Assembly: GCF_900142845.1 (NCBI RefSeq)
Contig: NZ_FSRU01000002.1
Span: 434,001-498,000, forward strand
Direction: 5' to 3'
Origin: Paraburkholderia phenazinium
GTDB taxonomy: Bacteria > Pseudomonadota > Gammaproteobacteria > Burkholderiales > Burkholderiaceae
Length of the DNA: 64,000 nt
Below are positions 1-9,097 of this stretch, in pieces (the first letter of the stretch is position 1; every line of letters starts with the position of its first letter). Under the pieces are notes generated by a model. The model ran no database searches and was not told where the DNA came from. It worked only from the letters and a program-made list of their open reading frames with translations. Made by a program: the position numbers and the translations under genes.

Positions 1-2202
1 CGCGACGACGGCCAGGACGACCTGTTCCTGCCCACCGGCGAGATGCAGAAGGTCATGCACAACGACCGCGTGCTCGCGCGGATCGTCGGCTACGACCGGC
101 GCGGCCGGCCCGAAGGCCATATCGTCGAAGTCACGGACCGCGCCAACAAGCGCGTGATCGGCCGCCTGCTCAACGAGAACGGCGCCCTGATCGTCGCGCC
201 GGAAGACAAGCGCATCGGCCACGACATTCTGATCACGCAAAACACCAAGAAGGCGAAGGTCGGCCAGGTGGTGGTGGTCGAACTGACGGATTTCCCGAGC
301 CGCCATTCGCAGCCGCTCGGCCGCGTCGTGGAAGTGCTGGGCGATATCGACGACCCGGGCATGGAAATCGAAATCGCCGTGCGCAAGTACGGCGTGCCGC
401 ACGAGTTCAGCCAGGCCGCGCTGGATGACGCCGCGCGGCTGCCGGACGAAGTGCGTCCCACGGACATCCGCCATCGCGTCGACCTGCGCGATGTGCCGCT
501 CGTCACGATCGACGGCGAAGACGCCCGCGACTTCGACGATGCGGTGTACTGCGAACCGGTGGCGGTCGGCAAGGGCGAGGGCTTCCGCCTGATCGTCGCC
601 ATCGCCGACGTCTCGCACTACGTGCATCCGAAGAGCGGCCTCGACGTCGATGCGATCGAGCGCAGCACCTCGGTCTACTTCCCGCGCCGCGTGATCCCCA
701 TGCTGCCGGAGAAGCTGTCGAACGGGTTGTGTTCGCTGAATCCGCACGTCGACCGCTGCGTGCTGGTGTGCGACATGGTGATCACCGCGCGCGGCGAGAT
801 CAAGGCGTATCAGTTCTATCCGGGCGTGATGCATTCGTCGGCGCGCCTGACCTATACCGAAGTCGCCGCGGTGCTGAAGAACACCAAGGGCCCCGAAGCG
901 ACCCGTCGCGCGGCCTTGCTGCCGCAACTGCAGAACCTGTACGGCGTCTACAAGTCGCTGTTCGCCGCCCGGCAAAAGCGCGGCGCGATCGACTTCGACA
1001 CTACCGAGACCTACATCGTCTGCAATGCGCAGGGCAAGATCGAGCAGATCATTCCGCGCACTCGCAACGACGCGCACAAGCTGATCGAAGAATGCATGCT
1101 GGCCGCCAACGTCTGCGCGGCCGACTTCATGAAGCGCAACAAGCACCCGGGCCTGTACCGCGTGCACGCGGGGCCGACGACCGAGAAGCTCGAGAACCTG
1201 CGCACCTTCCTGCGCGGCATGGGCCTCACGCTGGGCGGCGGCGACTCGCCGCATGCGAGCGACTACGCCGCGCTGATGGCGCACATTCGCGACCGGCCCG
1301 ACGCGCAGATGCTGCAGACCATGCTGCTGCGCTCGATGCAACAGGCCGTCTACAGCCCCGAGAACATCGGCCACTTCGGTCTCGCCTATGAAGCGTACGC
1401 GCACTTTACGAGCCCGATCCGCCGCTATCCCGATCTGCTGACCCACCGCGCGATCTACGCGATCCTGCAGGGCCGCAAGTACACGCCGGAGGCGCCGCAC
1501 GGCGTCGATCTGAACACGGCCTTGTCGCCGCGTGCCCGCGCCATGCAGCAGGCCGACGACGAAAAGCGCGGCCGCACGCGTTCGAACAACGTGGCGATCT
1601 GGGAAGAGCTCGGCCTGCATTGCTCGGCCAACGAGCGCCGTGCCGACGAAGCCTCGCGCGACGTCGAAGCGTGGCTCAAGTGCTACTTCATGCGCGACAA
1701 GCTCGGTGAAGAATACGGCGGCATGGTGAGCGGCGTGACGTCGTTCGGCATCTTCGTGCAGCTCGACGCGCTCTTCATCGAAGGCCTCGTGCACGTCACC
1801 GAACTCGGCTCCGATTACTTCCAGTACGACGAGATCAAGAACGAGCTGCGCGGCGAACGCACGGGTATCCGCTATCGTCTGTCGGACCGCGTGCGCGTGC
1901 AGGTGAGCCGCGTCGATCTGGATGCGCGCAAGATCGATTTCCGGCTGGTGCGCGATACGCCGATCAAGTCGCCGGGCTCGCGTGCGCCGCTCGCCGACAA
2001 GGCCGTCGCCGAAACCGGCGGCGCGCGGGTGCGCTCGCTGCCGCCGGCAGAAGGCGGTGCGGGTGCGCGCCGTAAAAAGGCGGCACCGGCGCCGACGCTG
2101 GCAGTCAAGGAAGCACGCGCGGCACGCGGTGCGGCCAAGAAGCATGGCGCCTCGGCCAAGTCCACGTCGTCGTCGAAGCCACAGACGCGCAAGAAGCGCT
2201 GA
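1..2202 (+). CDS. rnr: Ribonuclease R (5'-truncated by window edge)
   Basis: This is a 3'-to-5' exoribonuclease that degrades structured RNA. The reading frame is open from base 1, so the N-terminal cold-shock part begins outside the window; 733 residues are visible. The RNB catalytic core shows the acidic metal-binding signature [15 protein letters not shown] near base 510, and the conserved block [15 protein letters not shown] near base 1400. An S1 RNA-binding domain follows ([16 protein letters not shown], about 1720-1930). The last 70 residues form a Lys/Ala-rich basic tail, as is usual for RNase R. The gene lies directly upstream of rlmB in the same direction, a common proteobacterial pairing. 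Identification is secure. Confidence 0.97.
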   Translation, partial: RDDGQDDLFLPTGEMQKVMHNDRVLARIVGYDRRGRPEGHIVEVTDRANKRVIGRLLNENGALIVAPEDKRIGHDILITQNTKKAKVGQVVVVELTDFPSRHSQPLGRVVEVLGDIDDPGMEIEIAVRKYGVPHEFSQAALDDAARLPDEVRPTDIRHRVDLRDVPLVTIDGEDARDFDDAVYCEPVAVGKGEGFRLIVAIADVSHYVHPKSGLDVDAIERSTSVYFPRRVIPMLPEKLSNGLCSLNPHVDRCVLVCDMVITARGEIKAYQFYPGVMHSSARLTYTEVAAVLKNTKGPEATRRAALLPQLQNLYGVYKSLFAARQKRGAIDFDTTETYIVCNAQGKIEQIIPRTRNDAHKLIEECMLAANVCAADFMKRNKHPGLYRVHAGPTTEKLENLRTFLRGMGLTLGGGDSPHASDYAALMAHIRDRPDAQMLQTMLLRSMQQAVYSPENIGHFGLAYEAYAHFTSPIRRYPDLLTHRAIYAILQGRKYTPEAPHGVDLNTALSPRARAMQQADDEKRGRTRSNNVAIWEELGLHCSANERRADEASRDVEAWLKCYFMRDKLGEEYGGMVSGVTSFGIFVQLDALFIEGLVHVTELGSDYFQYDEIKNELRGERTGIRYRLSDRVRVQVSRVDLDARKIDFRLVRDTPIKSPGSRAPLADKAVAETGGARVRSLPPAEGGAGARRKKAAPAPTLAVKEARAARGAAKKHGASAKSTSSSKPQTRKKR

Positions 2203-2378
2203 GCGCGCGAGGCGGGCCGCCTGCCGGCGGCTGTGCTGCGGCGCCTGGCGTGCAGCGGGTTCACCGCGCGCAACGGGTACATGTCCATGTGCCGGTTGCG
2301 CGCGGTCTGCATTTGATTTGTCTTTATCCCAGTAGCGCATCCGCATGGCGGAGCGCTCAATCAAAGGTTGTTTCAGTC

Positions 2379-3122
2379 ATGTCACGTCTCAAGGTTCTAT
2401 ACGGTTTTCACGCAGTGACCGCACGTCTGCGCCACGATGCTGCAACGGTCGAAGAGGTGTATTACGACGCGACACGCAAAGATCGCCGCATGACGGAGTT
2501 CCTGCATGCCGCGAAGGAAGCGGGCGTGCGTCTGATCGCGGCTGACGAAACGCGTCTGTGGGGCCTCGCGCACACCGAGCGGCATCAGGGCGTCGTGGCG
2601 CGCGCAGGCGACCTGCCGCTCGCGCAGAATCTCGCGGAACTGCTGGACGGCATCGCCGGTTCGCCGCTGATTCTCGTGCTCGACGGCGTGACCGATCCGC
2701 ACAATCTCGGCGCGTGTCTGCGGGTCGCGGATGCGGCCGGCGCCCACGCTGTGATCGCGCCGCGCGACCGGGCGGTCGGCCTGAACGCCACCGCAGCGAA
2801 AGTGGCGAGCGGCGCTGCCGATACGGTGCCGTACATCACCGTCACGAATCTGGCGCGCGCCCTGCGCGAGCTCAAGGATGCCGGCGTGTGGGTGGTCGGG
2901 ACGGCCGACGAAGCCACCGCAAGCCTCTACGACACCAAGCTCGACGGTCCGGTTGCGCTGGTGATGGGCGCGGAAGGCGAGGGCATGCGCCGTCTCACGC
3001 GCGACACCTGCGATATCGTGATGCAGATTCCGATGGCGGGTAGCGTCGAGAGTCTGAATGTGTCCGTGGCGAGCGGCGTGTGCCTGTACGAAGCGGTGCG
3101 GCAGCGCTCGGTCAAGAAATAG
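2379..3122 (+). CDS. rlmB: 23S rRNA (guanosine-2'-O-)-methyltransferase RlmB
   Basis: This SpoU/TrmH-family methyltransferase methylates the 2'-O of G2251 (E. coli numbering) in 23S rRNA. The 247-residue product starts at [13 protein letters not shown]; an upstream in-frame extension to 2250 has no family similarity and is rejected. Visible are the N-terminal substrate-binding domain and the knotted SAM-binding domain: [20 protein letters not shown] (motif 1), [13 protein letters not shown] (motif 2) and [17 protein letters not shown] (motif 3). Its length equals the family norm. It follows rnr by about 175 bases in the same direction and precedes rpiA. Confidence 0.97.
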   Translation: MSRLKVLYGFHAVTARLRHDAATVEEVYYDATRKDRRMTEFLHAAKEAGVRLIAADETRLWGLAHTERHQGVVARAGDLPLAQNLAELLDGIAGSPLILVLDGVTDPHNLGACLRVADAAGAHAVIAPRDRAVGLNATAAKVASGAADTVPYITVTNLARALRELKDAGVWVVGTADEATASLYDTKLDGPVALVMGAEGEGMRRLTRDTCDIVMQIPMAGSVESLNVSVASGVCLYEAVRQRSVKK

Positions 3123-3224
3123 CCGGCTGCGCTCGCGGCCGTCTTTAGCGGACTTGCCGGATAAACCGGGGCGGCGCATGCTACTCCGGTAAACTTGCGG
3201 TTTTTCCGCCTCTCTGCAATTTCC

Positions 3225-3920
3225 ATGACTCAAGACGAACTCAAGCAACTGGTCGGCCAGGCCGCCGCCGACTATGTGAATGCGAACGTGCCCGAAGGCG
3301 CCGTAATCGGCGTCGGCACCGGCTCGACGGCGAACTGTTTCATCGACGCGTTGGCCGCGACGAAGCATCGCTATCGCGGCGCGGTGTCCAGCTCGCTCGC
3401 CACCACGACGCGCCTGCAGTCGCATGGCTTCAAGGTGCTCGACCTAAACGAAATCGATTCGCTGCCGGTGTATGTCGACGGCGCCGACGAGATCGACCAT
3501 AGCGGCGCAATGATCAAGGGCGGCGGCGGTGCGCTCACGCGCGAGAAGATCGTCGCATCGGTGTCGGACGTGTTCGTCTGCATCGCGGACACCACCAAGC
3601 GCGTCGACGTGCTCGGCCAGTTCCCGCTGCCGGTGGAAGTGGTGCCGATGGCGCGCACCGCAATCGGCCGCCGCGTGACGGCGCTGGGCGGCGTGCCGGT
3701 GGTACGCGTGACGAAGGACGGCGCACCGTTCATCACGGACAACGGCAACGAGATCATCGACATCAAAGGTCTGAAGATCGGCGATCCGCGCGCGCTCGAA
3801 GCGCAGATCAATGCGTGGCCGGGCGTCGTGACCGTGGGCCTGTTCGCAGGACGCGGAGCGAATCTGTGTCTGCTCGGTACCGACACCGGCGTCGAGACGA
3901 TCCAGTATCCGCGGGACTGA
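3225..3920 (+). CDS. rpiA: Ribose-5-phosphate isomerase A
   Basis: The enzyme interconverts ribose 5-phosphate and ribulose 5-phosphate in the non-oxidative pentose phosphate pathway. The product has 231 residues, with start [18 protein letters not shown] chosen over an upstream in-frame start at 3195. Family hallmarks are [15 protein letters not shown] (phosphate loop), [19 protein letters not shown] (active-site Asp and Lys region) and TREKIVAS. Its product feeds PRPP, which is the likely sugar donor for the UbiA-type enzyme at 6332-7759. That link is metabolic inference only, because rpiA is a core gene. Confidence 0.97.
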   Translation: MTQDELKQLVGQAAADYVNANVPEGAVIGVGTGSTANCFIDALAATKHRYRGAVSSSLATTTRLQSHGFKVLDLNEIDSLPVYVDGADEIDHSGAMIKGGGGALTREKIVASVSDVFVCIADTTKRVDVLGQFPLPVEVVPMARTAIGRRVTALGGVPVVRVTKDGAPFITDNGNEIIDIKGLKIGDPRALEAQINAWPGVVTVGLFAGRGANLCLLGTDTGVETIQYPRD

Positions 3921-3931
3921 ACCCGGGTCTT

Positions 3932-3972
3932 GCCGGCAACGCGCGCCGTCGAATGCCGCGCGTTGCCGTTGT
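3932..3972 (+). terminator. Hairpin downstream of rpiA
   Basis: A perfect 12-bp inverted repeat (CGGCAACGCGCG at 3934-3945 and its complement at 3957-3968) with an 11-base loop lies 13 bases after the rpiA stop. It is followed by a mixed TTGTACTTTG tract rather than a clean T run. It probably terminates the rnr-rlmB-rpiA transcript and marks the border between core genes and the EPS island. Confidence 0.6.
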
Positions 3973-4250
3973 ACTTTGCCACGCCTTGACGGGACACCGC
4001 GCTGCGTCATCCACACATGCCTCCGCGCACGCCGCGCATCTTCGCTTCGCCTGACACCCACTTCACGCAATCCCTGACGCGACGCTAAACACGCGACGCG
4101 TGCCGCGTGCCGCATTCACCGCGCTTCAGCAAGCTTGCACGCTTTGACGATTGTCGCGCGTGGAGTGTGGTCGTGCGCACGCACGCCCGGAAACGCTGCC
4201 CGTACACTGCTTTTCATGGCCGTGGGCCGTCTTCTACAGGTGTCGACATT
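3973..4250. other. Intergenic region between rpiA and the first EPS gene
   Basis: No convincing gene is visible. A TTGACG hexamer near 4142 and a TACACT hexamer near 4203 could be promoter parts for the glycosyltransferase at 4251, but they are not correctly spaced as a pair. No tRNA, IS end or direct repeat is seen at this border of the EPS region. Confidence 0.4.
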
Positions 4251-5432
4251 ATGAAAGTGGCGATCGTGCACGACTGGCTCGTCGCGCCAGGCGGCGCCGA
4301 GAAAGTACTGGAGCAGATCATTCAGTGCTTTCCCGATGCTGACCTGTTCAGCCTCGTCGACTTTCTCGAAGACCGCGCGCCGGTGTGCGGCAAGCCTGTG
4401 ACGACCTCGTTCATCCAGCATCTGCCGTTCGCGCGCCGCCGCTATCGCGCCTATCTGCCGCTCATGCCGCTGGCGATCGAGCAGCTCGATCTGTCCAGCT
4501 ACGACCTCGTCATCACGAGTTCTTATGCGGTCGCCAAGGGCGTGCTGGTCGGTCCGGATCAAACCCACGTGAGCTACGTGCACTCGCCGATGCGTTACGC
4601 GTGGGACCTGCAGCATCAATATTTACGTGAAGCGCGACTCACGCGCGGCCCGCGTTCATGGGCCGCGCGCGCGCTGTTGCATTACCTGCGCGGCTGGGAT
4701 TCGCGTTCCGCGAACGGCGTGGACCGTCTGATTGCCAACTCGCAATTTGTGGCGCGTCGCGTGATGAAAACCTATCGGCGCGACGCGGCCGTGATTCCGC
4801 CGCCCGTCGACGTCCACAAGTTCGATCTGTGCGTACAGAAGGACGATTTCTATCTGACGGCATCGCGCCTCGTGCCGTACAAGCGGATCGACCTGATCGT
4901 CGAAGCCTTTACCGCGACGCCGCACCGCAATCTGGTGGTGATCGGCGACGGTCCGGAGATGGCGGCGATCCGCAGCAAGGCAGGGCCCAACGTGAAAATT
5001 CTTGGCTATCAAGCTTTCGCTGTACTAAAGGATTACATGCAGCGCGCCAAGGCCTTCATCTTCGCGGCTGAAGAAGATTTCGGCATTGTGGTGATCGAAG
5101 CCCAGGCGTGCGGCACGCCCGTGATTGCGTACGGCAAGGGCGGTGCGCTCGAGACGGTCGTGCCGCTCGGCGAAGCCCGCCCGACTGGCGTGTATTTCGC
5201 ACGCCAGACGGTCACGGCGATTCTCGACGCCGTCGAGACCTTCGAACGGCAACGGTCGCTGATTACGCCGGCGGCTTGCCGCGCGAATGCCGAGCGGTTC
5301 TCCGCGGCGACGTTCCGGCACTCGTTCATGATCGAAGTGACCCGGACCATCGCCGCGGCAGCGGGGCCGCGCACGCGTGTCGAACGCGTGCAGGCGGATC
5401 TCGCATGGCCCGGCGACGCAGTGTCTCGCTAA
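4251..5432 (+). CDS. Glycosyltransferase, GT4 family
   Basis: This retaining GT-B glycosyltransferase of 393 residues starts at MKVAIVHDWLVAPGGAEKVL; the frame extends upstream to 4107 without family similarity. The N-terminal Rossmann domain carries the HDWLVAPGGAEKV glycine loop and SPMRYAWDLQHQYL, typical of mannosyltransferases acting on lipid-linked intermediates. The C-terminal nucleotide-sugar domain shows RLVPYKRIDLIVEAF and the EX7E catalytic motif EDFGIVVIEAQACGTP. It has no membrane segment, so it probably works at the cytoplasmic face during repeat-unit assembly. Given manC at 49208, GDP-mannose is a plausible donor, but specificity cannot be read from sequence. Confidence 0.9.
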   Translation: MKVAIVHDWLVAPGGAEKVLEQIIQCFPDADLFSLVDFLEDRAPVCGKPVTTSFIQHLPFARRRYRAYLPLMPLAIEQLDLSSYDLVITSSYAVAKGVLVGPDQTHVSYVHSPMRYAWDLQHQYLREARLTRGPRSWAARALLHYLRGWDSRSANGVDRLIANSQFVARRVMKTYRRDAAVIPPPVDVHKFDLCVQKDDFYLTASRLVPYKRIDLIVEAFTATPHRNLVVIGDGPEMAAIRSKAGPNVKILGYQAFAVLKDYMQRAKAFIFAAEEDFGIVVIEAQACGTPVIAYGKGGALETVVPLGEARPTGVYFARQTVTAILDAVETFERQRSLITPAACRANAERFSAATFRHSFMIEVTRTIAAAAGPRTRVERVQADLAWPGDAVSR

Positions 5433-5499
5433 TGCTTTACCGCATGAGTGCAGTCAGACAGGTGTGCTGAGTCTGCGTCGTCGTAGTAGGAGGGGAACA

Positions 5500-5607
5500 A
5501 TGCGCGGCGATCGGCCGCTGCTTGCCGGGGCCATCCGCCCTGGCGGACGGCGGCGCTTCGCCGCGTATTGCAGCACGCCATTCAATAAGACTTTCGAACA
5601 GGGATAA
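5500..5607 (+). CDS. Small ORF, 35 residues, upstream of HigA-like gene
   Basis: This short reading frame has a strong Shine-Dalgarno sequence (AGGAGGGG, 5 bases before the ATG) and ends 9 bases before the HigA-like gene. The product is basic (MRGDRPLLAGAIRPGGRRRF at the start) and resembles no family I know. It occupies the place where a HigB-type toxin gene would be expected but is far too short to be one. It may be a leader peptide, a remnant of a toxin gene, or fortuitous. Confidence 0.4.
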   Translation: MRGDRPLLAGAIRPGGRRRFAAYCSTPFNKTFEQG

Positions 5608-5616
5608 TCGAAGCAC

Positions 5617-6039
5617 ATGAACGCCGATCGCCTTTCGGGACATTTCCCCGACATCATCGAAGCCTGGGCTGCCTTGCAGCAAACCGTCTCTATCAGGCCG
5701 ATTCGCAACGAGAAGGACTACCAGACGATGCTGCAGCTCTCGAGGGAGCTCGCCACGCATCTGAACGGCGACGCGCAGAGCGCGCTCGACGATCTGCACG
5801 GCGTGCTCGTCACGTTGATCGAGGCGTGGGAAACGCGTGTGGTCGCCATGCCCAAAGCGGAGCCGCGCGAGGTGCTGCGCCATCTGCTGGAGACGCACGG
5901 TCTCAAGCAAAAGGATCTGGCCGGCATTGCTTCGCCGACGGTCGTCAGCGATATTCTCGCTGGGCGCCGGGCGATCAGCAAAAACGTCGCCAAGGCGCTT
6001 GCCGCCCGATTCCATGCGGACGTGAGCGTGTTTCTTTGA
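5617..6039 (+). CDS. HigA-like antitoxin / XRE-family DNA-binding protein
   Basis: This 140-residue protein has a helical N-terminal half and a C-terminal helix-turn-helix (about residues 88-135: LRHLLETHGLKQKDLAGIAS, then VVSDILAGRRAISKNVAKAL). This is the architecture of the HigA antitoxin family, which neutralises a HigB mRNA interferase and represses its own promoter. No HigB-like gene lies on either side; only a 35-codon ORF precedes it. It is therefore probably an orphan antitoxin that survives as a small regulator. A 12-base AT-rich stretch precedes the start, and an intrinsic terminator follows at 6119. Confidence 0.8.
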   Translation: MNADRLSGHFPDIIEAWAALQQTVSIRPIRNEKDYQTMLQLSRELATHLNGDAQSALDDLHGVLVTLIEAWETRVVAMPKAEPREVLRHLLETHGLKQKDLAGIASPTVVSDILAGRRAISKNVAKALAARFHADVSVFL

Positions 6040-6118
6040 GGCGCTGAGACGCGGGTTTGGCCGTCGTTCGGGTTTGGGTTTGAGTTTGAGGTTGCCTGAC
6101 GGCTCGATGCATCGAAAG

Positions 6119-6146
6119 ACCGCGCGGTTGCTACGCGCGGTTTTTT
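6119..6146 (+). terminator. Intrinsic terminator after HigA-like gene
   Basis: An 8-bp GC-rich stem (ACCGCGCG at 6119-6126 with its complement at 6134-6141) encloses a 7-base loop and is followed by a TTTTTT run at 6141-6146. It ends the plus-strand unit from 4251 and separates it from the oppositely oriented genes beyond. Confidence 0.85.
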
Positions 6147-6331
6147 CGTTTTCTATGGAAGTTCTGGCGAGGTGCAGCAGTCCCCACTGCGATAGAGCGG
6201 AGTGCTGACGAAAGCGTGAAGCAATGGGGGAGGCTGAAGCCGGACTGCAGAAATGAAACCGCCCGCCGGAACTGACGACGGGCAGCGGGTGGTGATCCGT
6301 TCGCTAGCTGGTGCGGGTTCTTGCCCGCCGC

Positions 6332-7759
6332 TCAGATGGCAAACAGCATGCACAGTCCGCACAATCCGATCACGCCCACACTGACACGATCCTTGAAGGC
6401 GAACACAATCGGGTCGTCGTGCATCTTGCCGCGAAACGCAAACATCCAGATGCGGCTGACCCAGTAGAGCGTCAGCGCAAACACGGCCCACAGTGCCGGC
6501 GGATGACGGTACAACTGCTTGAGTTCCGGCGAGTTCAGATAGAGCGCCAGCACCAGCACGGCGAGGTAGGCCGACGAGGTGCCGAACGAACGGAGAATCG
6601 ACAGATCCTGCGTGATGTACCCGCGTCCGGCGGCTTCCACTTTGCCGTCGCGCAGGATCGCGTCGAGCTCGACATAGCGCTTGACCATGGCGAGGCTCAG
6701 GAAGATCGGCACGCAGAACAGGATCAGCCAGTACGACAGCGTGATGCCATTGGCGGCGCCGCCGGCAATGACGCGCACCGTGTACAGGCAGGCGAGGGCG
6801 AACACGTCGATCAGCGCCATGCGTTTGAGCGCGAACGAGTAGGCCAGCGTGGCGACGAAGTAGGCCGCCAGCACGGCGCCGAAGCGCCACGGCAGCAACA
6901 CGCCGATCCCCACCGAGGCGGCCAGCAGCAACACGGTCAGCACCGCGCCGAACGACAGCGGCAGCTTGCCCGAGGCGAACGGCCGGTTGCGTTTGCGCGC
7001 ATGCCGGCGGTCGGCGTCGAGATCGAGCATATCGTTGAGCAGATACACGGACGACGCACACAGGCTAAACGACAGGAATGCCAGGCAAACGGCGACGATC
7101 GAAGGGAGGTCGAAGCGGTGGGCGGTCAGGAGCGGTACGAACACGAGCACGTTCTTGACCCACTGGTGTACGCGCATTTCCTTGAGCACCAGCGGCAACA
7201 GGCGGCGCTTTTGCTCGAAGAAGATGATCGCCGCGTTGACCTTGCGCGCGGCGGCCGCAATGTGCTTGTCGCCGACCACAATGGCGCGGCGCGACTGGCG
7301 CCACACCGGCACGTCGGCCATCGCATCGCCGCAGTAATCGAAGCCGCCGTCGCCGAACTGGTCGACCAGCGCCTGCGCTTTGCTGCGGCCAAACAGGTTG
7401 CGGTCCTCGGTGCTCGCCAGCACGCCGGTAAACAGGCCGAAGTGCGCTGCGATCTGGGTGGCGAGACGTTGATTGGTGGCGGTGCACAGATAGAGGTGCC
7501 GTCCGCTCGAATGTTCGTCGCGCAGATATGCGACCAGCTCGGTGTTATACGGCAGCACGCCGACGTCGATCGTCACGCGGCGGGCAATCTGTTCTTTCAG
7601 ATACGCGCGTCCGTGCAGCAGCCAGCCGATGCACAGGAAGATCGCAAAGGGGTTCTGCTTGAAGAGGACGAAGAAGGCTTCGAAAAGCAGATCGGTGCGT
7701 GTGAGCGTCCCGTCCAGATCGACGCATAACGGAACCGAATTGACTGCCGGGGTTGCCAT
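6332..7759 (-). CDS. HAD phosphatase-UbiA prenyltransferase fusion (DPPR synthase-like)
   Basis: This 475-residue fusion starts at MATPAVNSVP, with GGAG 7 bases upstream; an in-frame ATG 5 codons earlier is less well placed. Residues 1-195 are a HAD phosphatase: VDLDGTLTRTD (D14, D16), LCTATNQ, and GDAMAD (D145, D149). Residues about 200-475 are a polytopic UbiA-family transferase with LLNDMLDLDADRRHARKRNRP (N242, D243, D246, D250) and a second site around YSFALKRMALIDVF. These motifs resemble mycobacterial Rv3806c, which transfers 5-phosphoribose from PRPP to decaprenyl phosphate. The fused HAD domain could remove the 5'-phosphate, a step done by a separate protein in mycobacteria. It is the last gene of a dprE1-dprE2-gtrA unit. 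Confidence 0.88.
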   Translation of the reverse strand: MATPAVNSVPLCVDLDGTLTRTDLLFEAFFVLFKQNPFAIFLCIGWLLHGRAYLKEQIARRVTIDVGVLPYNTELVAYLRDEHSSGRHLYLCTATNQRLATQIAAHFGLFTGVLASTEDRNLFGRSKAQALVDQFGDGGFDYCGDAMADVPVWRQSRRAIVVGDKHIAAAARKVNAAIIFFEQKRRLLPLVLKEMRVHQWVKNVLVFVPLLTAHRFDLPSIVAVCLAFLSFSLCASSVYLLNDMLDLDADRRHARKRNRPFASGKLPLSFGAVLTVLLLAASVGIGVLLPWRFGAVLAAYFVATLAYSFALKRMALIDVFALACLYTVRVIAGGAANGITLSYWLILFCVPIFLSLAMVKRYVELDAILRDGKVEAAGRGYITQDLSILRSFGTSSAYLAVLVLALYLNSPELKQLYRHPPALWAVFALTLYWVSRIWMFAFRGKMHDDPIVFAFKDRVSVGVIGLCGLCMLFAI

Positions 7760-7910
7760 GACCAATCTCCGCACCGGGGGAACAGATAGTCCGATCCGGT
7801 GCGATGCCGCAGCCGTATCAGCAGGTGGCGGGACGAACCAGCGTGGTCCGAGCCTGAATGCATGCTATCGACGGCACGGATAAACCTCTGTGCGCCAGCG
7901 CACTTCGCGC

Positions 7911-8360
7911 TTACGCAAAAACAAATCGTTTGTCGAGGTGATACTTCGCGACGTAGCCGATGGCGAGCCCCAACGCGCCGCCGGCAAGTCGTGCGTTCTC
8001 CGTATGAAAAACTGCGCTTGCTGCGAACTCCACCGCCCAGAACACGAAGGTCGTACCGAGCCCCATCAGGACGTAGAGCGCAAAGGTGCGCGCGCCGTGC
8101 GCGACGCTGCGATGCTCGTAGCGAAAGATCCATGCCTTGTCGAGCAGATACTTGACGACAAGTCCGGCGCCTGTGCCGACGCATACCGACAGCGGCACGG
8201 CAAACGCCGCCTGGTACACGAGGTAGGCGAGCTTCTGACTGCCCAGGTTCGAGGCCATCGAGATCGCCGCGAACACGGCATACCAGAAGACGAGGCGCGA
8301 GCGGCTCGCGGTCAATCCGCCGGCAGGACGGGCAGCGGAACTCGAGGCGGGACTGTTCAC
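7911..8360 (-). CDS. GtrA-family membrane protein (putative polyprenyl-phospho-sugar flippase)
   Basis: This small polytopic protein (149 residues, four predicted membrane segments) starts at a GTG that overlaps the stop codon of the upstream reductase (GTGA). A longer ATG version from 8429 is possible but would lie inside the upstream gene. The GtrA signature is seen in VGTGAGLVVKYLLDKAWIF and at the C-terminus in GYVAKYHLDKRFVFA. Members help move polyprenyl-phosphate-linked sugars across the inner membrane. Mycobacterial Rv3789, adjacent to dprE1 and dprE2, belongs to the same family. Placement in this unit suggests it handles the lipid-linked pentose made by its neighbours. Confidence 0.85.
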   Translation of the reverse strand: MNSPASSSAARPAGGLTASRSRLVFWYAVFAAISMASNLGSQKLAYLVYQAAFAVPLSVCVGTGAGLVVKYLLDKAWIFRYEHRSVAHGARTFALYVLMGLGTTFVFWAVEFAASAVFHTENARLAGGALGLAIGYVAKYHLDKRFVFA

Positions 8361-9097
8361 AGCGAGATCCGCTTGAACACGAAGTCGGGCACCGAGCGGA
8401 TCACGAACATGATTTGCGCCCAGAACCACGGGGTGTAGAGCGAATCCTTGCCGCGCGCGATGGCGCGCACGATGTCGGTGGCGACCCGTTCGGGCGTGGC
8501 GACGAGCGGTCCGGGCAGCGGCAGGCCGGCGGTCATCGGTGTGTTCACGAAACCCGGCTTGATGGTCAGCACTTTCACGTTGAATTTGAACAGGCGCGCG
8601 CGCAGTCCTTCGCAGAACGTCGTGACGGCCGCTTTGGCGGTGCCGTACACATAGTTGGAAGGCCTGCCACGGTCGCCGGCAACGGATGAAATCACCGCAA
8701 TCGATCCGCTTTTCTGCGCTTCGAAGGTGCAGGCGAGCAGCGTGAGCAGGGCGATGGTGGAGAGCGCGTTGGTCGAGATCTCGCGTACGGTCGCTTCCGG
8801 ATCGCGTTCGCAGACGGATTGGTCGGACAGCGTGCCGTGCGCCAGCAGCACGATGTCGATGCGGCCCATGGCGGTCAGACAGGCATCGAGCATCGGGCGA
8901 TGCTGCGGGTAATCGTTGACGTCGAGCACGTAGGTGCCGACACTGCCCGCTCCACGCACCCGCAGGTCCTGGGCGACGGCTTCAAGACGGGTTTCGTGAC
9001 GTCCGGCGAGAAACAGGTTGGCGCCTTCCTTGACCCACTCGCGTGCGCACGCAACTGCAATCGCCGAGGAACCGCCGATGATCAGAATGTTTTTCAT
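8357..9097 (-). CDS. Short-chain dehydrogenase, DprE2-like keto-reductase
   Basis: This is a 246-residue classical SDR. The Rossmann nucleotide loop is IIGGSSAIAVACAREW near the N-terminus. The catalytic residues are S138 (VISSVAGDRG), Y151 and K155 (YVYGTAKAA), followed by LTIKPGFVNTPMT. The region around the active site strongly resembles mycobacterial DprE2, which uses NADH to reduce decaprenylphospho-2'-keto-D-erythro-pentofuranose to decaprenylphospho-D-arabinofuranose. The gene overlaps the DprE1-like oxidase by 4 bases (ATGA) and the gtrA start by 4 bases, so translation is probably coupled. A C-terminal hydrophobic patch (WFWAQIMFVIRSVPDFVF) may anchor it at the membrane. Confidence 0.88.
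   Translation of the reverse strand: MKNILIIGGSSAIAVACAREWVKEGANLFLAGRHETRLEAVAQDLRVRGAGSVGTYVLDVNDYPQHRPMLDACLTAMGRIDIVLLAHGTLSDQSVCERDPEATVREISTNALSTIALLTLLACTFEAQKSGSIAVISSVAGDRGRPSNYVYGTAKAAVTTFCEGLRARLFKFNVKVLTIKPGFVNTPMTAGLPLPGPLVATPERVATDIVRAIARGKDSLYTPWFWAQIMFVIRSVPDFVFKRISL

Noticed and set aside
8361..8429. Longer ATG start for the GtrA protein
   Set aside because: It would add a polar 23-residue leader lying inside the upstream reductase gene; the GTGA overlap start gives the normal family length.
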